From Bradyrhizobium jicamae (GTDB lineage: Bacteria; Pseudomonadota; Alphaproteobacteria; Rhizobiales; Xanthobacteraceae), in the NCBI RefSeq assembly GCF_018130695.1, contig NZ_JAFCJX010000006.1, forward strand, positions 186,001 through 250,000: DNA of 64,000 nucleotides. Reading direction: 5' to 3'. The notes beneath the pieces were generated by a model, which did not search any database, was not told the origin of the DNA, and saw only the letters and a list, made by a program, of their open reading frames with translations. Positions within the stretch are counted from its first letter, which is position 1. Each line of letters begins with the position of its first letter. Positions 46,435 through 55,251 of the stretch are shown here, one piece after another. The translations under genes and the position numbers were made by a program.

Positions 46435-47187
46435 ATGCGTGCCCCTGACTGGTTGACGGCGCGGCCGGTCGCCCATCGCGGCCTGCATGACGCCGCGCGC
46501 GGCGTGATGGAGAACATGCCGGCCGCAGCGCACGCCGCGGTCGCCGGCAATTTCGCGATCGAATGCGATATCCAGCTCACCTCCGACGGCGAGGCGATGG
46601 TGCATCACGACGATGCGCTCGGCCGCCTCACCGAAGGCTCCGGCGCGCTCTTGACCAAGACCGCGGCCGAGCTGAAGGCCGTGAAGTTCAAGGCGACGGG
46701 TGAGCAGATGATGACGCTCGGCGACCTCTGCGACCTCACAGCCGGCCGGGTGCCGCTGGTCATCGAGGTGAAGAGCCAATTTGGCGGCGACCGCAAGCTG
46801 GTCCGCCGGATGGCTGACGTGCTCGCCGGCTATTCCGGGCCTGTGGTCGGGATGTCCTTCGACCCCGACCAGGTGGTGGCGCTGCGCGAGTTCATGCCAA
46901 ATTTGACCCGCGGCATCGTCGCCCAGCGCAGCTATGACGACGGCCATTGGGACCGCCTGACGCCGGCGCAGCGCGACAGCATGCTCTATCTGCGCCACGG
47001 CTTTCGCACCGAGCCGCATTTCGTGGCCTACTGGGTCAACCAGCTGCCGTCGCCGGCCCCCTGGATCGCCCGCAACGTCTTTGGCTGCTCGCTCCTGACC
47101 TGGACCGTGCGCACGCCGGAGCAGCGCGAGCGGGCGGCCCAATACGCCGATCAGATGATTTTTGAGGGGTTTGTTCCGGGAACCTGA
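46435..47187 (+). CDS. Glycerophosphodiester phosphodiesterase-family protein
   Basis: 250 aa from the ATG at 46435. PVAHRGLHDAARGVMENMPA with catalytic His-Arg and Glu (HRG...EN), AIECDIQLTSDGEAMVHHDD with the second Glu-Asp metal pair and His, and LVIEVKSQ. Cytoplasmic GDPD (no signal). Hydrolyses deacylated phospholipids to glycerol-3-phosphate, though related enzymes use other diesters. Confidence 0.9.
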   Translation: MRAPDWLTARPVAHRGLHDAARGVMENMPAAAHAAVAGNFAIECDIQLTSDGEAMVHHDDALGRLTEGSGALLTKTAAELKAVKFKATGEQMMTLGDLCDLTAGRVPLVIEVKSQFGGDRKLVRRMADVLAGYSGPVVGMSFDPDQVVALREFMPNLTRGIVAQRSYDDGHWDRLTPAQRDSMLYLRHGFRTEPHFVAYWVNQLPSPAPWIARNVFGCSLLTWTVRTPEQRERAAQYADQMIFEGFVPGT

Positions 47188-47290
47188 CATGTCCCTTGCG
47201 GCCTTGAAGTCGTCGCTGCGATGCACGATCTTGGAAGGGGTCGGTCGCCATGCGCGGTGGCTGCTCGCAAGGGACCGGTCGCGACTCTCG

Positions 47291-48538
47291 ATGGCGTCTT
47301 CCGAAATCACTCTCGAAGCTGTTCCAGACATCAAGGACATCCCGGCCGCGGACTGGGATGCCTGCGCCAATCCGCGCCCCGATCCGGACAGTCTTGAGAC
47401 TCTGGATACACTGGCTTCATCCGTGCCGGCAGCTGATTGTCGGACGGCTTCAAAACCGGCCTATAACCCGTTCGTGTCCCATGCGTTTTTCGCGGCCGCC
47501 GAGGCCTCCGGTTCGGCCTGCGCGCGCACCGGCTGGGGGCCGCGGCATCTGATCGCCAAGCTCGACGACAGGATCGTCGGCGTCGTGCCCTGTTATCTGA
47601 AATCGCATTCGCAGGGCGAGTACGTGTTCGACCGCGGCTGGGCCGAGGCCTATCACCGCGCCGGCGGCAGCTACTATCCGAAGCTGCAGGTTTCCGTGCC
47701 CTTCACGCCCGCCACCGGTCCGCGCCTGTTGATCCGCGACGGCGTCGACCGCGACCAGATCGGGTCGGCGCTGGCGGCCGGCCTGCGCGCGCTCTGCAAC
47801 GCGACCGAGGCCTCCTCCGTGCACGTCACCTTTGCCCGCGAGGGTGAGGCAAAGTTCCTCGGCGAGCACGGCTTCCTGCAGCGGACCGACCAGCAGTTCC
47901 ACTGGCACAATGCCGGCTTCAAGACGTTCGACGATTTCCTTGGCTCGCTGAACTCGCGCCACCGCAAGGCGATCAAGCGCGAGCGGCGCGAGGCGGTGGC
48001 GGCCGGCATCACCATCCACTGGCTGACCGGCCCTGACATCACCGAGGATGCGTGGGATGCGTTCTTCGATTTCTACATGGAGACCGGCTCGCGCAAATGG
48101 GGCCGGCCGTACCTCACCCGAAAATTCTTCTCGCTGATCGGCGAGAGCATGAGCCGCGACGTGCTGCTTGTCATGGCCAGGCGCAACGGGCGCTGGATCG
48201 CGGGCGCCATCAACTTCATCGGCTCGGACACGCTATTCGGCCGCAACTGGGGTGCCGTCGAGCACCACAATTTCCTGCATTTCGAGGTCTGCTACTATCA
48301 GGCAATCGATTTTGCGATCCAGCGCGGCTTGCAGGTGGTGGAAGCCGGCGCGCAGGGCGAGCACAAGCTGGCGCGCGGATATCTGCCGCAGACGACGTAT
48401 TCCGCGCATTTCATCGCCGATCCCGGCCTGCGCCGTGCGATCGCCGATTACCTCAAGCGCGAGCGCGCCTATGTCGCCGAGGTCGGCCGCGAGCTTGCCG
48501 AGGCCGGTCCGTTCCGCAAGAGCGGCGACGAAGCTTGA
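47291..48538 (+). CDS. GNAT/FemAB-like acyltransferase (DUF482, COG3146)
   Basis: 415 aa from the ATG at 47291; an earlier ATG at 47189 is possible. Two GNAT-like halves: PFVSHAFFAAAEASGSACAR, VVPCYLKSHSQGEYVFDRGW, SLNSRHRKAIKRERREAVAA, GAINFIGSDTLFGRNWGA, VEAGAQGEHKLARGYLP. Similar to peptidoglycan-bridge aminoacyl transferases but role not established. Follows GDPD closely. Confidence 0.88.
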   Translation: MASSEITLEAVPDIKDIPAADWDACANPRPDPDSLETLDTLASSVPAADCRTASKPAYNPFVSHAFFAAAEASGSACARTGWGPRHLIAKLDDRIVGVVPCYLKSHSQGEYVFDRGWAEAYHRAGGSYYPKLQVSVPFTPATGPRLLIRDGVDRDQIGSALAAGLRALCNATEASSVHVTFAREGEAKFLGEHGFLQRTDQQFHWHNAGFKTFDDFLGSLNSRHRKAIKRERREAVAAGITIHWLTGPDITEDAWDAFFDFYMETGSRKWGRPYLTRKFFSLIGESMSRDVLLVMARRNGRWIAGAINFIGSDTLFGRNWGAVEHHNFLHFEVCYYQAIDFAIQRGLQVVEAGAQGEHKLARGYLPQTTYSAHFIADPGLRRAIADYLKRERAYVAEVGRELAEAGPFRKSGDEA

Positions 48539-48583
48539 GCTTTCTGCTACCAAATCAGAAACTTGATCCGAGGAGCCGCCGCC

Positions 48584-49009
48584 ATGCCCGCCGCTTACGA
48601 CAGCAACAACCCCTTCGCTAAAATCCTGCGCGGCGAATTCCCGAGCCACAAGGTCTATGAGAACGAGCACGTGCTCGCCTTCCTCGACATCATGCCGCGC
48701 TCGCCGGGCCATACGCTGGTGATCCCGAAGGCCCCTGCCCGCAACATCCTCGACATCACGGCGGACGACTACGCCCATGTCGCGCGCGCCGCCCACAAGA
48801 TCGCAGCCGCCGCGATGACGGCGTTCAACGCCGACGGCATCACCGTGCAGCAGTTCAACGAGCCCGCCGGCGGCCAGGTCGTGTTCCACCTCCACATGCA
48901 CGTGATGCCGCGCAAGGACGGCGTCGCGCTGCTGCCGCCCGCAAGCCGGAAGGAAGAGGTGAAGGTGCTCGAGGACAACGCGACGAAGTTGATCGCGGCG
49001 TTGGGGTAG
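48584..49009 (+). CDS. HIT-family hydrolase
   Basis: 141 aa. NPFAKILRGEFPSHKVYENE, LDIMPRSPGHTLVIPK and the histidine triad HLHMHVMP (about residues 106-113), catalysing nucleotide phosphoramide or dinucleoside cleavage. GAGGAG before the ATG. Forty-five bases after the acyltransferase gene. Confidence 0.92.
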   Translation: MPAAYDSNNPFAKILRGEFPSHKVYENEHVLAFLDIMPRSPGHTLVIPKAPARNILDITADDYAHVARAAHKIAAAAMTAFNADGITVQQFNEPAGGQVVFHLHMHVMPRKDGVALLPPASRKEEVKVLEDNATKLIAALG

Positions 49010-49018
49010 GAAATCTTC

Positions 49019-49104
49019 GTAGCCCGGATGGAGCGCAGCGCAATCCGGGAAAGTCTATCCTCGGATAGTCTGCCCCGGATTTCGCTGCGCTCCATCCGGG
49101 CTAC
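49019..49104. repeat. GTAGCCCGGATGGAGC palindromic repeat, copy 1
   Basis: 22-bp perfect arms (49019-49040 and 49083-49104) around a 42-base centre. A close second copy is at 50832-50917. Both sit directly after or between minus- and plus-strand gene ends. Confidence 0.82.
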
Positions 49105-49109
49105 ATGCC

Positions 49110-49601
49110 CTACTCTGTCTCGAAATCCCCCGGCTGCGGCGGGGCCAGCGGCGTGAACTCGCAACGATCCGGCTTGACGTCGAGCAGCGGCGTCTCGTCG
49201 AGGCAGTCGAGCCCGCGGACCAGGATCACGTTGCCCTCGACGCCGACCAGCTTCACGATCGAGGTGCCGATCGGGTTCGGCCGCACCGGTGAGCGCAGCG
49301 AGAAGGTGCCGCGGGTGTTGCCGTTGTTCTTCGGGCTCTGCAGCACGATGTCGCGGCGCGAGGCGTGCAGCCAGTACAGCACTTCGAGATTGCTGTAGAA
49401 ATCGACGCCCTTGATCGCGGCGACCCAGGGCTCGAAAATTTCCAGCCGGCACACCGGGCCGTCATGCCGCCCCTGCCGCGGCGTCTCCAGCCGCGAGGTC
49501 CAGGGCGTGCGGATCCGGCCGATGAAGACGAGCCCTGCATCGCGCGCGGCCGGCGCATCCACCGCAACCTCGCCTTGCCGCAATTCCATTTCACGTACCA
49601 T
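49110..49601 (-). CDS. tRNA threonylcarbamoyladenosine methyltransferase-like (TrmO/TsaA)
   Basis: 163 aa from the ATG at 49601. [78 protein letters not shown], the conserved TrmO blocks. It methylates t6A37 in some tRNAs with S-adenosylmethionine. Family call firm; the tRNA target is inferred. Confidence 0.85.
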   Translation of the reverse strand: MVREMELRQGEVAVDAPAARDAGLVFIGRIRTPWTSRLETPRQGRHDGPVCRLEIFEPWVAAIKGVDFYSNLEVLYWLHASRRDIVLQSPKNNGNTRGTFSLRSPVRPNPIGTSIVKLVGVEGNVILVRGLDCLDETPLLDVKPDRCEFTPLAPPQPGDFETE

Positions 49602-49665
49602 GTCTTGAGTCCAGGAATGTCCAATGTCTGAACGCCGACAGTACCCGATTGCACCAAGGCCGCAA

Positions 49666-50010
49666 TCAGCCGAGCCAGTATTTGCCTGATAACAGCACGA
49701 TTTCACCGGCGATCACGCCGGCAAAGATCGACTTGCGTGACAGCAGGAACACGGCGAAGCCCGCGACCACGGCGCCATAACGCAGCCAGTCCGGCACGCT
49801 CGCGAGCGCGCTCGGCGGCTGCACCACGATCTGCGCGATGACGCCGGCGAGGATCGCGGTCGCAACCGCCCTCACCCAGACCAGGAGCTCGGAGCCTTCG
49901 TCGATGCCGCCGCCGAACCACAGGCCGAGCATGCGCCAGATCTGGTTCGGGAGCACGCCCGCGACGAGCAGGACCAGCAGCGCATGCCAATCGCCGATGA
50001 AGCTGCTCAT
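49666..50010 (-). CDS. azlD: AzlD-family transporter subunit
   Basis: 114 aa with four hydrophobic segments ([69 protein letters not shown]). AzlD is the small partner of AzlC in branched-chain amino acid (or analogue) export. Its ATG overlaps the azlC stop. Confidence 0.9.
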   Translation of the reverse strand: MSSFIGDWHALLVLLVAGVLPNQIWRMLGLWFGGGIDEGSELLVWVRAVATAILAGVIAQIVVQPPSALASVPDWLRYGAVVAGFAVFLLSRKSIFAGVIAGEIVLLSGKYWLG

Positions 50011-50804
50011 GCGCCCGCCCTCGCCCGATGCACGCCATAAGCGATGGTGCCGGCAACGACGCCGCTGACCAGGATATCGACGCCGCTGTTGAGCAGCGAG
50101 GCGACAGGAAACAGCAACAGCCCGAGCACCAGCGCGATGACGTCGGCAAGCTCGCGGCAATTGCGCGCGGTGGAGAACAGGAACGCCAGCGGCGTCAACA
50201 TCAGGATGCCGGCGCCGAGCAGCTGCGAGAGATTGGCCGCCAGCGCGTAGCCGATCGTGTTGGCGATCAGGCAGACGCAGACGAGGCCGCAGCCAAGGCC
50301 GTGGATGAAGGCGATCCGCCGCTCGCGCGGCACCTGCGGCAGAAAGCGAAAGCATTCGACCCACAGCGTCACCGCGGTGAGATGCGCGACCAGGATGAGA
50401 TGCCGCCGTTTTGTCTGCTCCGTCCGCATCATCGGCAGCACGGACACCACCATCGGAAACAGCCGGATCGCACTCACGGTGACCGCGATCGCCGATTGCA
50501 GGATGGTCGCGCCCGAGCCGAGCGTCGTGATCACGATGATCTGCGCCGGCCCGGCCCAGACGAACGCCGTGCTCACCAGCGTCCACAGAAGCGAGAAGCC
50601 GGAATCATGCGCCAGCGCGCCGATGCCGAGATAGGTCGCAAATAGCACCAGCGTCAGCACCGTCGCCGTAATCGACCGCGCACCCCACAGGAAGGCGCGG
50701 AACGAATGATGCCATTGCGGAGAATCGAGCGGAGGAAGCGCCACGGGCAGCCCGGGAGGTTTAAGCAATATGCGCGGATTAGGGCTCGTGGGATGCGGGG
50801 TCAA
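50007..50804 (-). CDS. azlC: AzlC-family permease
   Basis: 265 aa, about seven helices. FRAFLWGARSITATVLTLVL, FSLLWTLVSTAFVWAGPAQI (AzlC pore helix), FPMVVSVLPMMRTEQTKRRH, and WVECFRFLPQV. It forms the exporter with AzlD. Overlap of four bases with azlD. Confidence 0.92.
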   Translation of the reverse strand: MTPHPTSPNPRILLKPPGLPVALPPLDSPQWHHSFRAFLWGARSITATVLTLVLFATYLGIGALAHDSGFSLLWTLVSTAFVWAGPAQIIVITTLGSGATILQSAIAVTVSAIRLFPMVVSVLPMMRTEQTKRRHLILVAHLTAVTLWVECFRFLPQVPRERRIAFIHGLGCGLVCVCLIANTIGYALAANLSQLLGAGILMLTPLAFLFSTARNCRELADVIALVLGLLLFPVASLLNSGVDILVSGVVAGTIAYGVHRARAGA

Positions 50805-50831
50805 GCGAATGGCGGCTATGCGCTTCGCTTC

Positions 50832-50917
50832 GTAGCCCGGATGGAGCGAAGCGTAATCCGGGGAAGTGCGTCCGCGGATAGGCTGTCCCGGATTTCGCTG
50901 CGCTCCATCCGGGCTAC
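50832..50917. repeat. GTAGCCCGGATGGAGC palindromic repeat, copy 2
   Basis: Same element as 49019-49104 with a few changes in the centre and left arm; arms near 50832-50853 and 50896-50917. Bounded by azlC upstream and the lytic transglycosylase stop at 50922. Confidence 0.82.
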
Positions 50918-50921
50918 GCGA

Positions 50922-51878
50922 TCACGCCCGGTTCTTGAGCACGAAGCACGCGCCGCCGGCTTTGCGGATGCGGCCGCATAGTCCGTCGGCCTCGGGGCGC
51001 GAGTCGGCGCCGATGCGGACCTGGTAGAAGGTCGCGCTGCCGCGGGTGCGCAGGCGCGAGCTCAGGAGGCTCGGGTCCTGGTCACCGATCACGGCCGAGA
51101 GCCGCTTCATGGCACGGGCATACATCGCGAGTGCCTTGTCGCGGCTGAAGCCGGCGGCGAGCTGCACGCCCCAGACTTTCGCCGCCGACAGCGTGATGTG
51201 CTGCTCGAGCTCGGTGACGAACGGATTCGGCGCGCGCTTCAAGAGCGCCATCAGCTCGCGGCAGCTCGTCGTCGGCGCCCGCGCCGGCATCTTGCCGCTG
51301 TTGCCCGCGCGGGCCCAATCGTCGACGCTGGAGCCGGTGATCGCGTAGACATAGTTGCGCGTTTCCGCCGGCATGTATCCTGAGCCGGCGAGCCAATCCT
51401 GGATCCGCTTCGGGCCGGCATTGTAAGCCGCGGCGGCAAGCCCGAGATTGCCGAACTGGCTGCGCAGCTCGCTCAGGAATTCAGCGGACTTCGGCAGCGC
51501 CTGCACGGGATTAAAGGGATCGAGCAGCCCGCGCTCATTCGCTGTCCCCGGCATGAACTGCGCGATGCCCTGCGCGCGCTGGCCGTTGCGCGTCACCGGC
51601 CCGACCGCGTCGGCCTGGAAGCGGCTCTCCTGCCAGATCACGCGGGCGAAGAATTCGAGCGGCAGATCGTTGGCGCGCGCCGCCGACTCGATCATCAGGC
51701 ACATCGCCTCGCGCGTGTCGCTCTCGCGTTCCTGATCGGCGGGCTTTGCTTGCGAGATCCAGAGCTCCTCGACGCTCGGCCGGGCGATGCCGGTCATATC
51801 AGGCGGCGCATCCTCGGCATGGACCGAGGCGGTCAGCAGCGCGAGCATCCCCACTCCGGCGCAGAGGCCTGTCCGCAT
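50922..51878 (-). CDS. Lytic transglycosylase with C-terminal SPOR-like segment
   Basis: 318 aa. Signal peptide (LCAGVGMLALLTASVHA), SLT domain with catalytic Glu in FFARVIWQESRFQADAVGPV and GIAQFMPGTANERGLLDPFN, LAAAAYNAGPKRIQDWLAGS; the last about 40 residues (FYQVRIGADSRPEADGLCGR) look like a short SPOR domain that would bind denuded septal glycans. Periplasmic peptidoglycan cleavage. Confidence 0.92.
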   Translation of the reverse strand: MRTGLCAGVGMLALLTASVHAEDAPPDMTGIARPSVEELWISQAKPADQERESDTREAMCLMIESAARANDLPLEFFARVIWQESRFQADAVGPVTRNGQRAQGIAQFMPGTANERGLLDPFNPVQALPKSAEFLSELRSQFGNLGLAAAAYNAGPKRIQDWLAGSGYMPAETRNYVYAITGSSVDDWARAGNSGKMPARAPTTSCRELMALLKRAPNPFVTELEQHITLSAAKVWGVQLAAGFSRDKALAMYARAMKRLSAVIGDQDPSLLSSRLRTRGSATFYQVRIGADSRPEADGLCGRIRKAGGACFVLKNRA

Positions 51879-51968
51879 TGCAGTTCCGTCTCCGCGCCGC
51901 CGCGCTTGACACCGAAAACCCCTCGTCTAGCTATACCATGAAACATGCCGCGCAAATGGGAGCGCAAA

Positions 51969-52904
51969 ATGGCCGCACCTTCCGACGACCAGCTCGGTTT
52001 CGCGCCCGACGACGACGCGCCGATCGGCTACATGAAGCGCACCCGCGATTACTACGCGGCGATCGGCTACACCACGCCCTATCGCTGGGCGCATTATACC
52101 TCTGCACCTTTTCAGCCCTTGGCAAAGCCGCTCAGCGATGCGCGCGTCGCGCTGATCACCACCGCCGCCCCCTTCGATCCCGCCAAGGGCGACCAGGGCC
52201 CCGGCGCGAAATACAATGGCGGCGCAAAATTCTATGCGGTCTATGACGGCGACACGTCGCAGCCGCATGATGTGCGCATCTCCCACATCGCCTACGACCG
52301 CGTGCACACGTCTGCAAGAGACAGCGGCACCTGGTTTCCCCTCGCGCAGTTGAAGCGGCTGGAACAGGAGGGCCGGATCGGCAGCCTTGGCCCCCGCTTC
52401 TTCGGCGCGCCGACCAACCGCAGCCACCGCGTCACCATCGACACCGACGCGCCGGAGATTTTGGCGCGCTGCCGCGCCGACGGTGTCGATGCCGCGGTGC
52501 TGGTGCCGAACTGCCCGGTCTGCCACCAGACTGTCAGCCTGGTCGCGCGGCATCTCGAAGCGAACGGCATCTCCACCGTCGTGATGGGCTGCGCCAAGGA
52601 CATCGCCGAGCACGCCGCCGTGCCGCGCTTGCTGTTCTCCGACTTCCCGCTCGGAAATTCCGCCGGCAAGCCGCATGATGTGGCGTCACAGGCGCTCACG
52701 CTGGAGCTTGCGCTGCGCGTGCTGGAATCCGCAGTGGGGCCGCAGACCACGGTGCAGTCACCGCTGCGCTGGAGCGAGGATCATTCCTGGAAGCGCGACT
52801 ACTCCAACGCCGACGCGCTCAGCCCGGAGGAGCTGACGCGCCTGCGCCGCGAGTTCGATGCGCAGAAGGAGATTGCCAAAGGTCTGCGCGAGCGCGTGGC
52901 TTAG
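51969..52904 (+). CDS. Glycine/sarcosine/betaine reductase selenoprotein B-like protein
   Basis: 311 aa from ATG 51969, GGGAG upstream. LITTAAPFDPAKGDQGPGAK, ISHIAYDRVHTSARDSGTWF, VLVPNCPVCHQTVSLVARHL, VVMGCAKDIAEHAAVPRLLF. It belongs to the GrdB-related family; the active-site region has a Cys pair (CPVC) in place of a selenocysteine, fitting an aerobic organism without glycine reductase. Real activity unknown. Confidence 0.85.
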   Translation: MAAPSDDQLGFAPDDDAPIGYMKRTRDYYAAIGYTTPYRWAHYTSAPFQPLAKPLSDARVALITTAAPFDPAKGDQGPGAKYNGGAKFYAVYDGDTSQPHDVRISHIAYDRVHTSARDSGTWFPLAQLKRLEQEGRIGSLGPRFFGAPTNRSHRVTIDTDAPEILARCRADGVDAAVLVPNCPVCHQTVSLVARHLEANGISTVVMGCAKDIAEHAAVPRLLFSDFPLGNSAGKPHDVASQALTLELALRVLESAVGPQTTVQSPLRWSEDHSWKRDYSNADALSPEELTRLRREFDAQKEIAKGLRERVA

Positions 52905-53160
52905 CGCCCGCCTCCCTTCTCCCCTTGTGGGAGAGGGGGGATCTATCTAACCAATTGATTTTTCGATGAAAGCTGTAAGAGCTGTCCTTCTGGTGTCCCT
53001 GGCGCACCCCGGCGATATGGCGCCAGGCATCCGAGGCAAACAGGCTTCGTCGAACCCACGTCTAACGCAGCGTCTTTGAATATCCAAAAGCCCTGATTTG
53101 GTTGTATGCAATTTGGATGACCACTATAACGATATGCTCAAATAGCGGGCCGGGGGCTAT
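52905..53160. other. Island-edge gap with A+T-richer sequence, no gene
   Basis: 256 bases. From about 52930 on, the base composition drops compared with the upstream gene (ATCTATCTAACCAATTGATT, then TTTTTCGATG). No credible frame, RNA gene or long palindrome seen. Marks the left border of the accessory island. Confidence 0.5.
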
Positions 53161-53559
53161 ATGGGGCGATTTATTTCTCTCGTTGTCATCGCTACATGGG
53201 CGATGGCCAATTCGGCGCAGGCGCAAAATCGCAAGGAAATCTACGAACTGCAAGAGCGGTGCGGTAAACGGGCTGAGCAGATATTCGAGAAAGATTTCCC
53301 GGTCGGTGAGCGGAAAGGGCTCGAACAGTTCGAGAACCATTATAACGTCCGGCTGAACCGTTGCTTCATGCTCGAAGAAAACACGATGACCATGAAGGAC
53401 GCGGGCGCGAGCAAGTCCTACAAACTGCTCACGCTAGTCGATGTGAACGACAACAAGGTCTACGGCAGCTTTGGCCCCCTCAACTGCGACGTGCAGAACT
53501 CGCCCTGCAAATCGGAGCAGGAGTTCCGCTCCCTAATCCGGCAGTTCATGGAAGACTGA
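53161..53559 (+). CDS. Small secreted hypothetical protein
   Basis: 132 aa. Signal peptide FISLVVIATWAMANSAQAQN, then a charged helical part (EIYELQERCGKRAEQIFEKD) and a second part with VDVNDNKVYGSFGPLNCDVQ. Three to four Cys suggest a disulfide. No family name. Visibly lower G+C than core genes. First gene of the island. Confidence 0.7.
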   Translation: MGRFISLVVIATWAMANSAQAQNRKEIYELQERCGKRAEQIFEKDFPVGERKGLEQFENHYNVRLNRCFMLEENTMTMKDAGASKSYKLLTLVDVNDNKVYGSFGPLNCDVQNSPCKSEQEFRSLIRQFMED

Positions 53560-53612
53560 ACCTAGTTGGGTTGCCGCAAAACGCTTCCAACCTCAATGTC
53601 GGACCAAACTAA

Positions 53613-54020
53613 ATGAAGCATGCAGTTCTTCTAACGCTAGTTATTTGCTTTACCGGCGCTCAAACGCTTGCCCCCAGTCTTTTGCGCGCCGATGTGATGA
53701 AGTGCAAAATCGATGGCTTCAGCGAAAAGATCTTCATCACCACCTCGCCCGACACCAATCAGAGCGACGGTCAATACGCGCGGATCGGCATCTCGCCTGG
53801 CGCCGGAAACAGAGCCCTTGCCTTCGCCGACCGAATGGGCGCTCACGTCTTTATAGAGCTGAATACTGACGGTACGCCGATTGGGCTGTTCACGGTGCAG
53901 AAGGATCTACACGTGATCAATGCCCGGCAGTCAATCGACCCCTCCGGCTCGGTACTGGCACCATCCCAGAGTGCGGGTGCATGTAGTCGTTGCGTCGGAC
54001 TAAGAGCTTGTTTGCACTAG
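53613..54020 (+). CDS. Small secreted hypothetical protein
   Basis: 135 aa. Signal peptide (AVLLTLVICFTGAQTLAPSL), then KCKIDGFSEKIFITTSPDTN, ARIGISPGAGNRALAFADR, GTPIGLFTVQKDLHVINARQ and SVLAPSQSAGACSRC. Two Cys ends could be disulfide-bonded. Family unknown, same low-G+C look as its neighbour. Confidence 0.68.
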   Translation: MKHAVLLTLVICFTGAQTLAPSLLRADVMKCKIDGFSEKIFITTSPDTNQSDGQYARIGISPGAGNRALAFADRMGAHVFIELNTDGTPIGLFTVQKDLHVINARQSIDPSGSVLAPSQSAGACSRCVGLRACLH

Positions 54021-54141
54021 CGGCGGGCTCAGTCCCTGTAATTAGTCGGGACAAGCGTCCCGGCGCTCGCATTGCTACCCTGCATTGTTCTACCGTAATC
54101 GCTCGTGATTCGTGGGGCGCATTGCGGGGTTTCGTAAGCAA

Positions 54142-54879
54142 ATGGACCTGTTGGACGTTCTATTGAAAGCGGTTGGAGTTGCCGTGCTCGCAGGCGGCGG
54201 AGCCGCTGCTCTAATCCTTGGACCATTGCGTTACTTGGCGGATAAATGGTTGACCTCTAAGTTCAATCAGAGGCTCGAACAATTCAAACATGCCCAGCAA
54301 GTCGAAATGGAGAACCTGCGTTTCAAAATCAACTCCTTGTTTGATCGAACCACGAAGTTACACCAACGTGAATTCGAGGTGGTACCAACCGCGTGGGCTT
54401 TGTTGGTCGAATGCAAGAACCAAGTCTCGGCGCTCATTACTGCCCTTCAGCAGTATCCTGACCTAGACCGGATGACCGGGCCCCAACTTGATGAATTCCT
54501 TGAAGGTAGCTTCCTCGCGAAGTGGCAGCGTGACGAGATCAAGGCCACGGCGAAAAAGGCCGACTACTACATCAAAGCTGTATTCTTTCACCGAGCCAGT
54601 GAGGCACGCGCGGCGTGTAGGGAGCAACACGTTTATGTGCTAAAAAATGGAATATTCATGCCGAGCGACATGAAGGAAAAATTTGACAAGATATCCGACC
54701 TCATCTGGAAGGCACTCGTCGAGCACGAGATCAACAGTTCTGAACACGTAATACCGAGGTTGACGGTCGCGCGCGACGCTCTGGCGAAAGAAGGCGAGCC
54801 CCTCATGAAATCGCTGGAAGCAGCGATCCATGGCGCGCTTTGGGAGGGCAACGTTTCTTCATTAAAAAGCGCTTCATGA
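54142..54879 (+). CDS. Membrane-anchored coiled-coil protein of unknown function
   Basis: 245 aa from the ATG at 54142. One N-terminal transmembrane helix (AVGVAVLAGGGAAALILGPL), then LTSKFNQRLEQFKHAQQVEM and ENLRFKINSLFDRTTKLHQR, a predicted coiled coil, and a helical C-terminal region. Such TM-plus-coiled-coil proteins are frequent in bacterial accessory islands, from memory, but have no assigned function. Its stop overlaps the nucleotidyltransferase ATG (ATGA), so the two are translated together. Confidence 0.72.
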   Translation: MDLLDVLLKAVGVAVLAGGGAAALILGPLRYLADKWLTSKFNQRLEQFKHAQQVEMENLRFKINSLFDRTTKLHQREFEVVPTAWALLVECKNQVSALITALQQYPDLDRMTGPQLDEFLEGSFLAKWQRDEIKATAKKADYYIKAVFFHRASEARAACREQHVYVLKNGIFMPSDMKEKFDKISDLIWKALVEHEINSSEHVIPRLTVARDALAKEGEPLMKSLEAAIHGALWEGNVSSLKSAS

Positions 54880-55196
54880 TTGATGACGAAATAGCCCGCC
54901 GGTTGGCAGAATGGGCCGCGCACACTGATGCTGTAGCCGCGCTTTGGCTGTTCGGCAGTCGAGCAAGACGCACGGCGCGCGCAGACAGCGATCATGACTT
55001 CGCAGTAGAACTACGACCAAAGATAAAGGATCATGACTGGGCCTTCGCTGACTTCGTCTGCGAAGGAGATCACTGGAAAGCTCAGCTCCGGAATATTGTG
55101 CAAAGCGACGTCAGCTTGGTTGGTTTCCGCGACGACTTGCCAGGCAGATTCGATCCCCGCATCGATGGCATCTGCCTTTGGAGGCGAGGAGCATAA
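54876..55196 (+). CDS. Minimal nucleotidyltransferase (MNT-like)
   Basis: 106 aa. LWLFGSRARRTARADSDHDF gives the pol-beta-type Gly27-Ser28 and Asp39-x-Asp41; a third acidic residue is Asp78 in SDVSLVGF. Size and motif match minimal nucleotidyltransferases such as MntA of MntA-HepT systems, which AMPylate or otherwise tag a partner. No HepT gene is adjacent; the upstream membrane protein and downstream DUF3800 gene are the only neighbours. Confidence 0.82.
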   Translation: MIDDEIARRLAEWAAHTDAVAALWLFGSRARRTARADSDHDFAVELRPKIKDHDWAFADFVCEGDHWKAQLRNIVQSDVSLVGFRDDLPGRFDPRIDGICLWRRGA

Positions 55197-55251
55197 AGCC
55201 TGCTGGCCATACCTTCTCGGGGTCCAAAACCGAGAGACGTGCGGAGATAAC

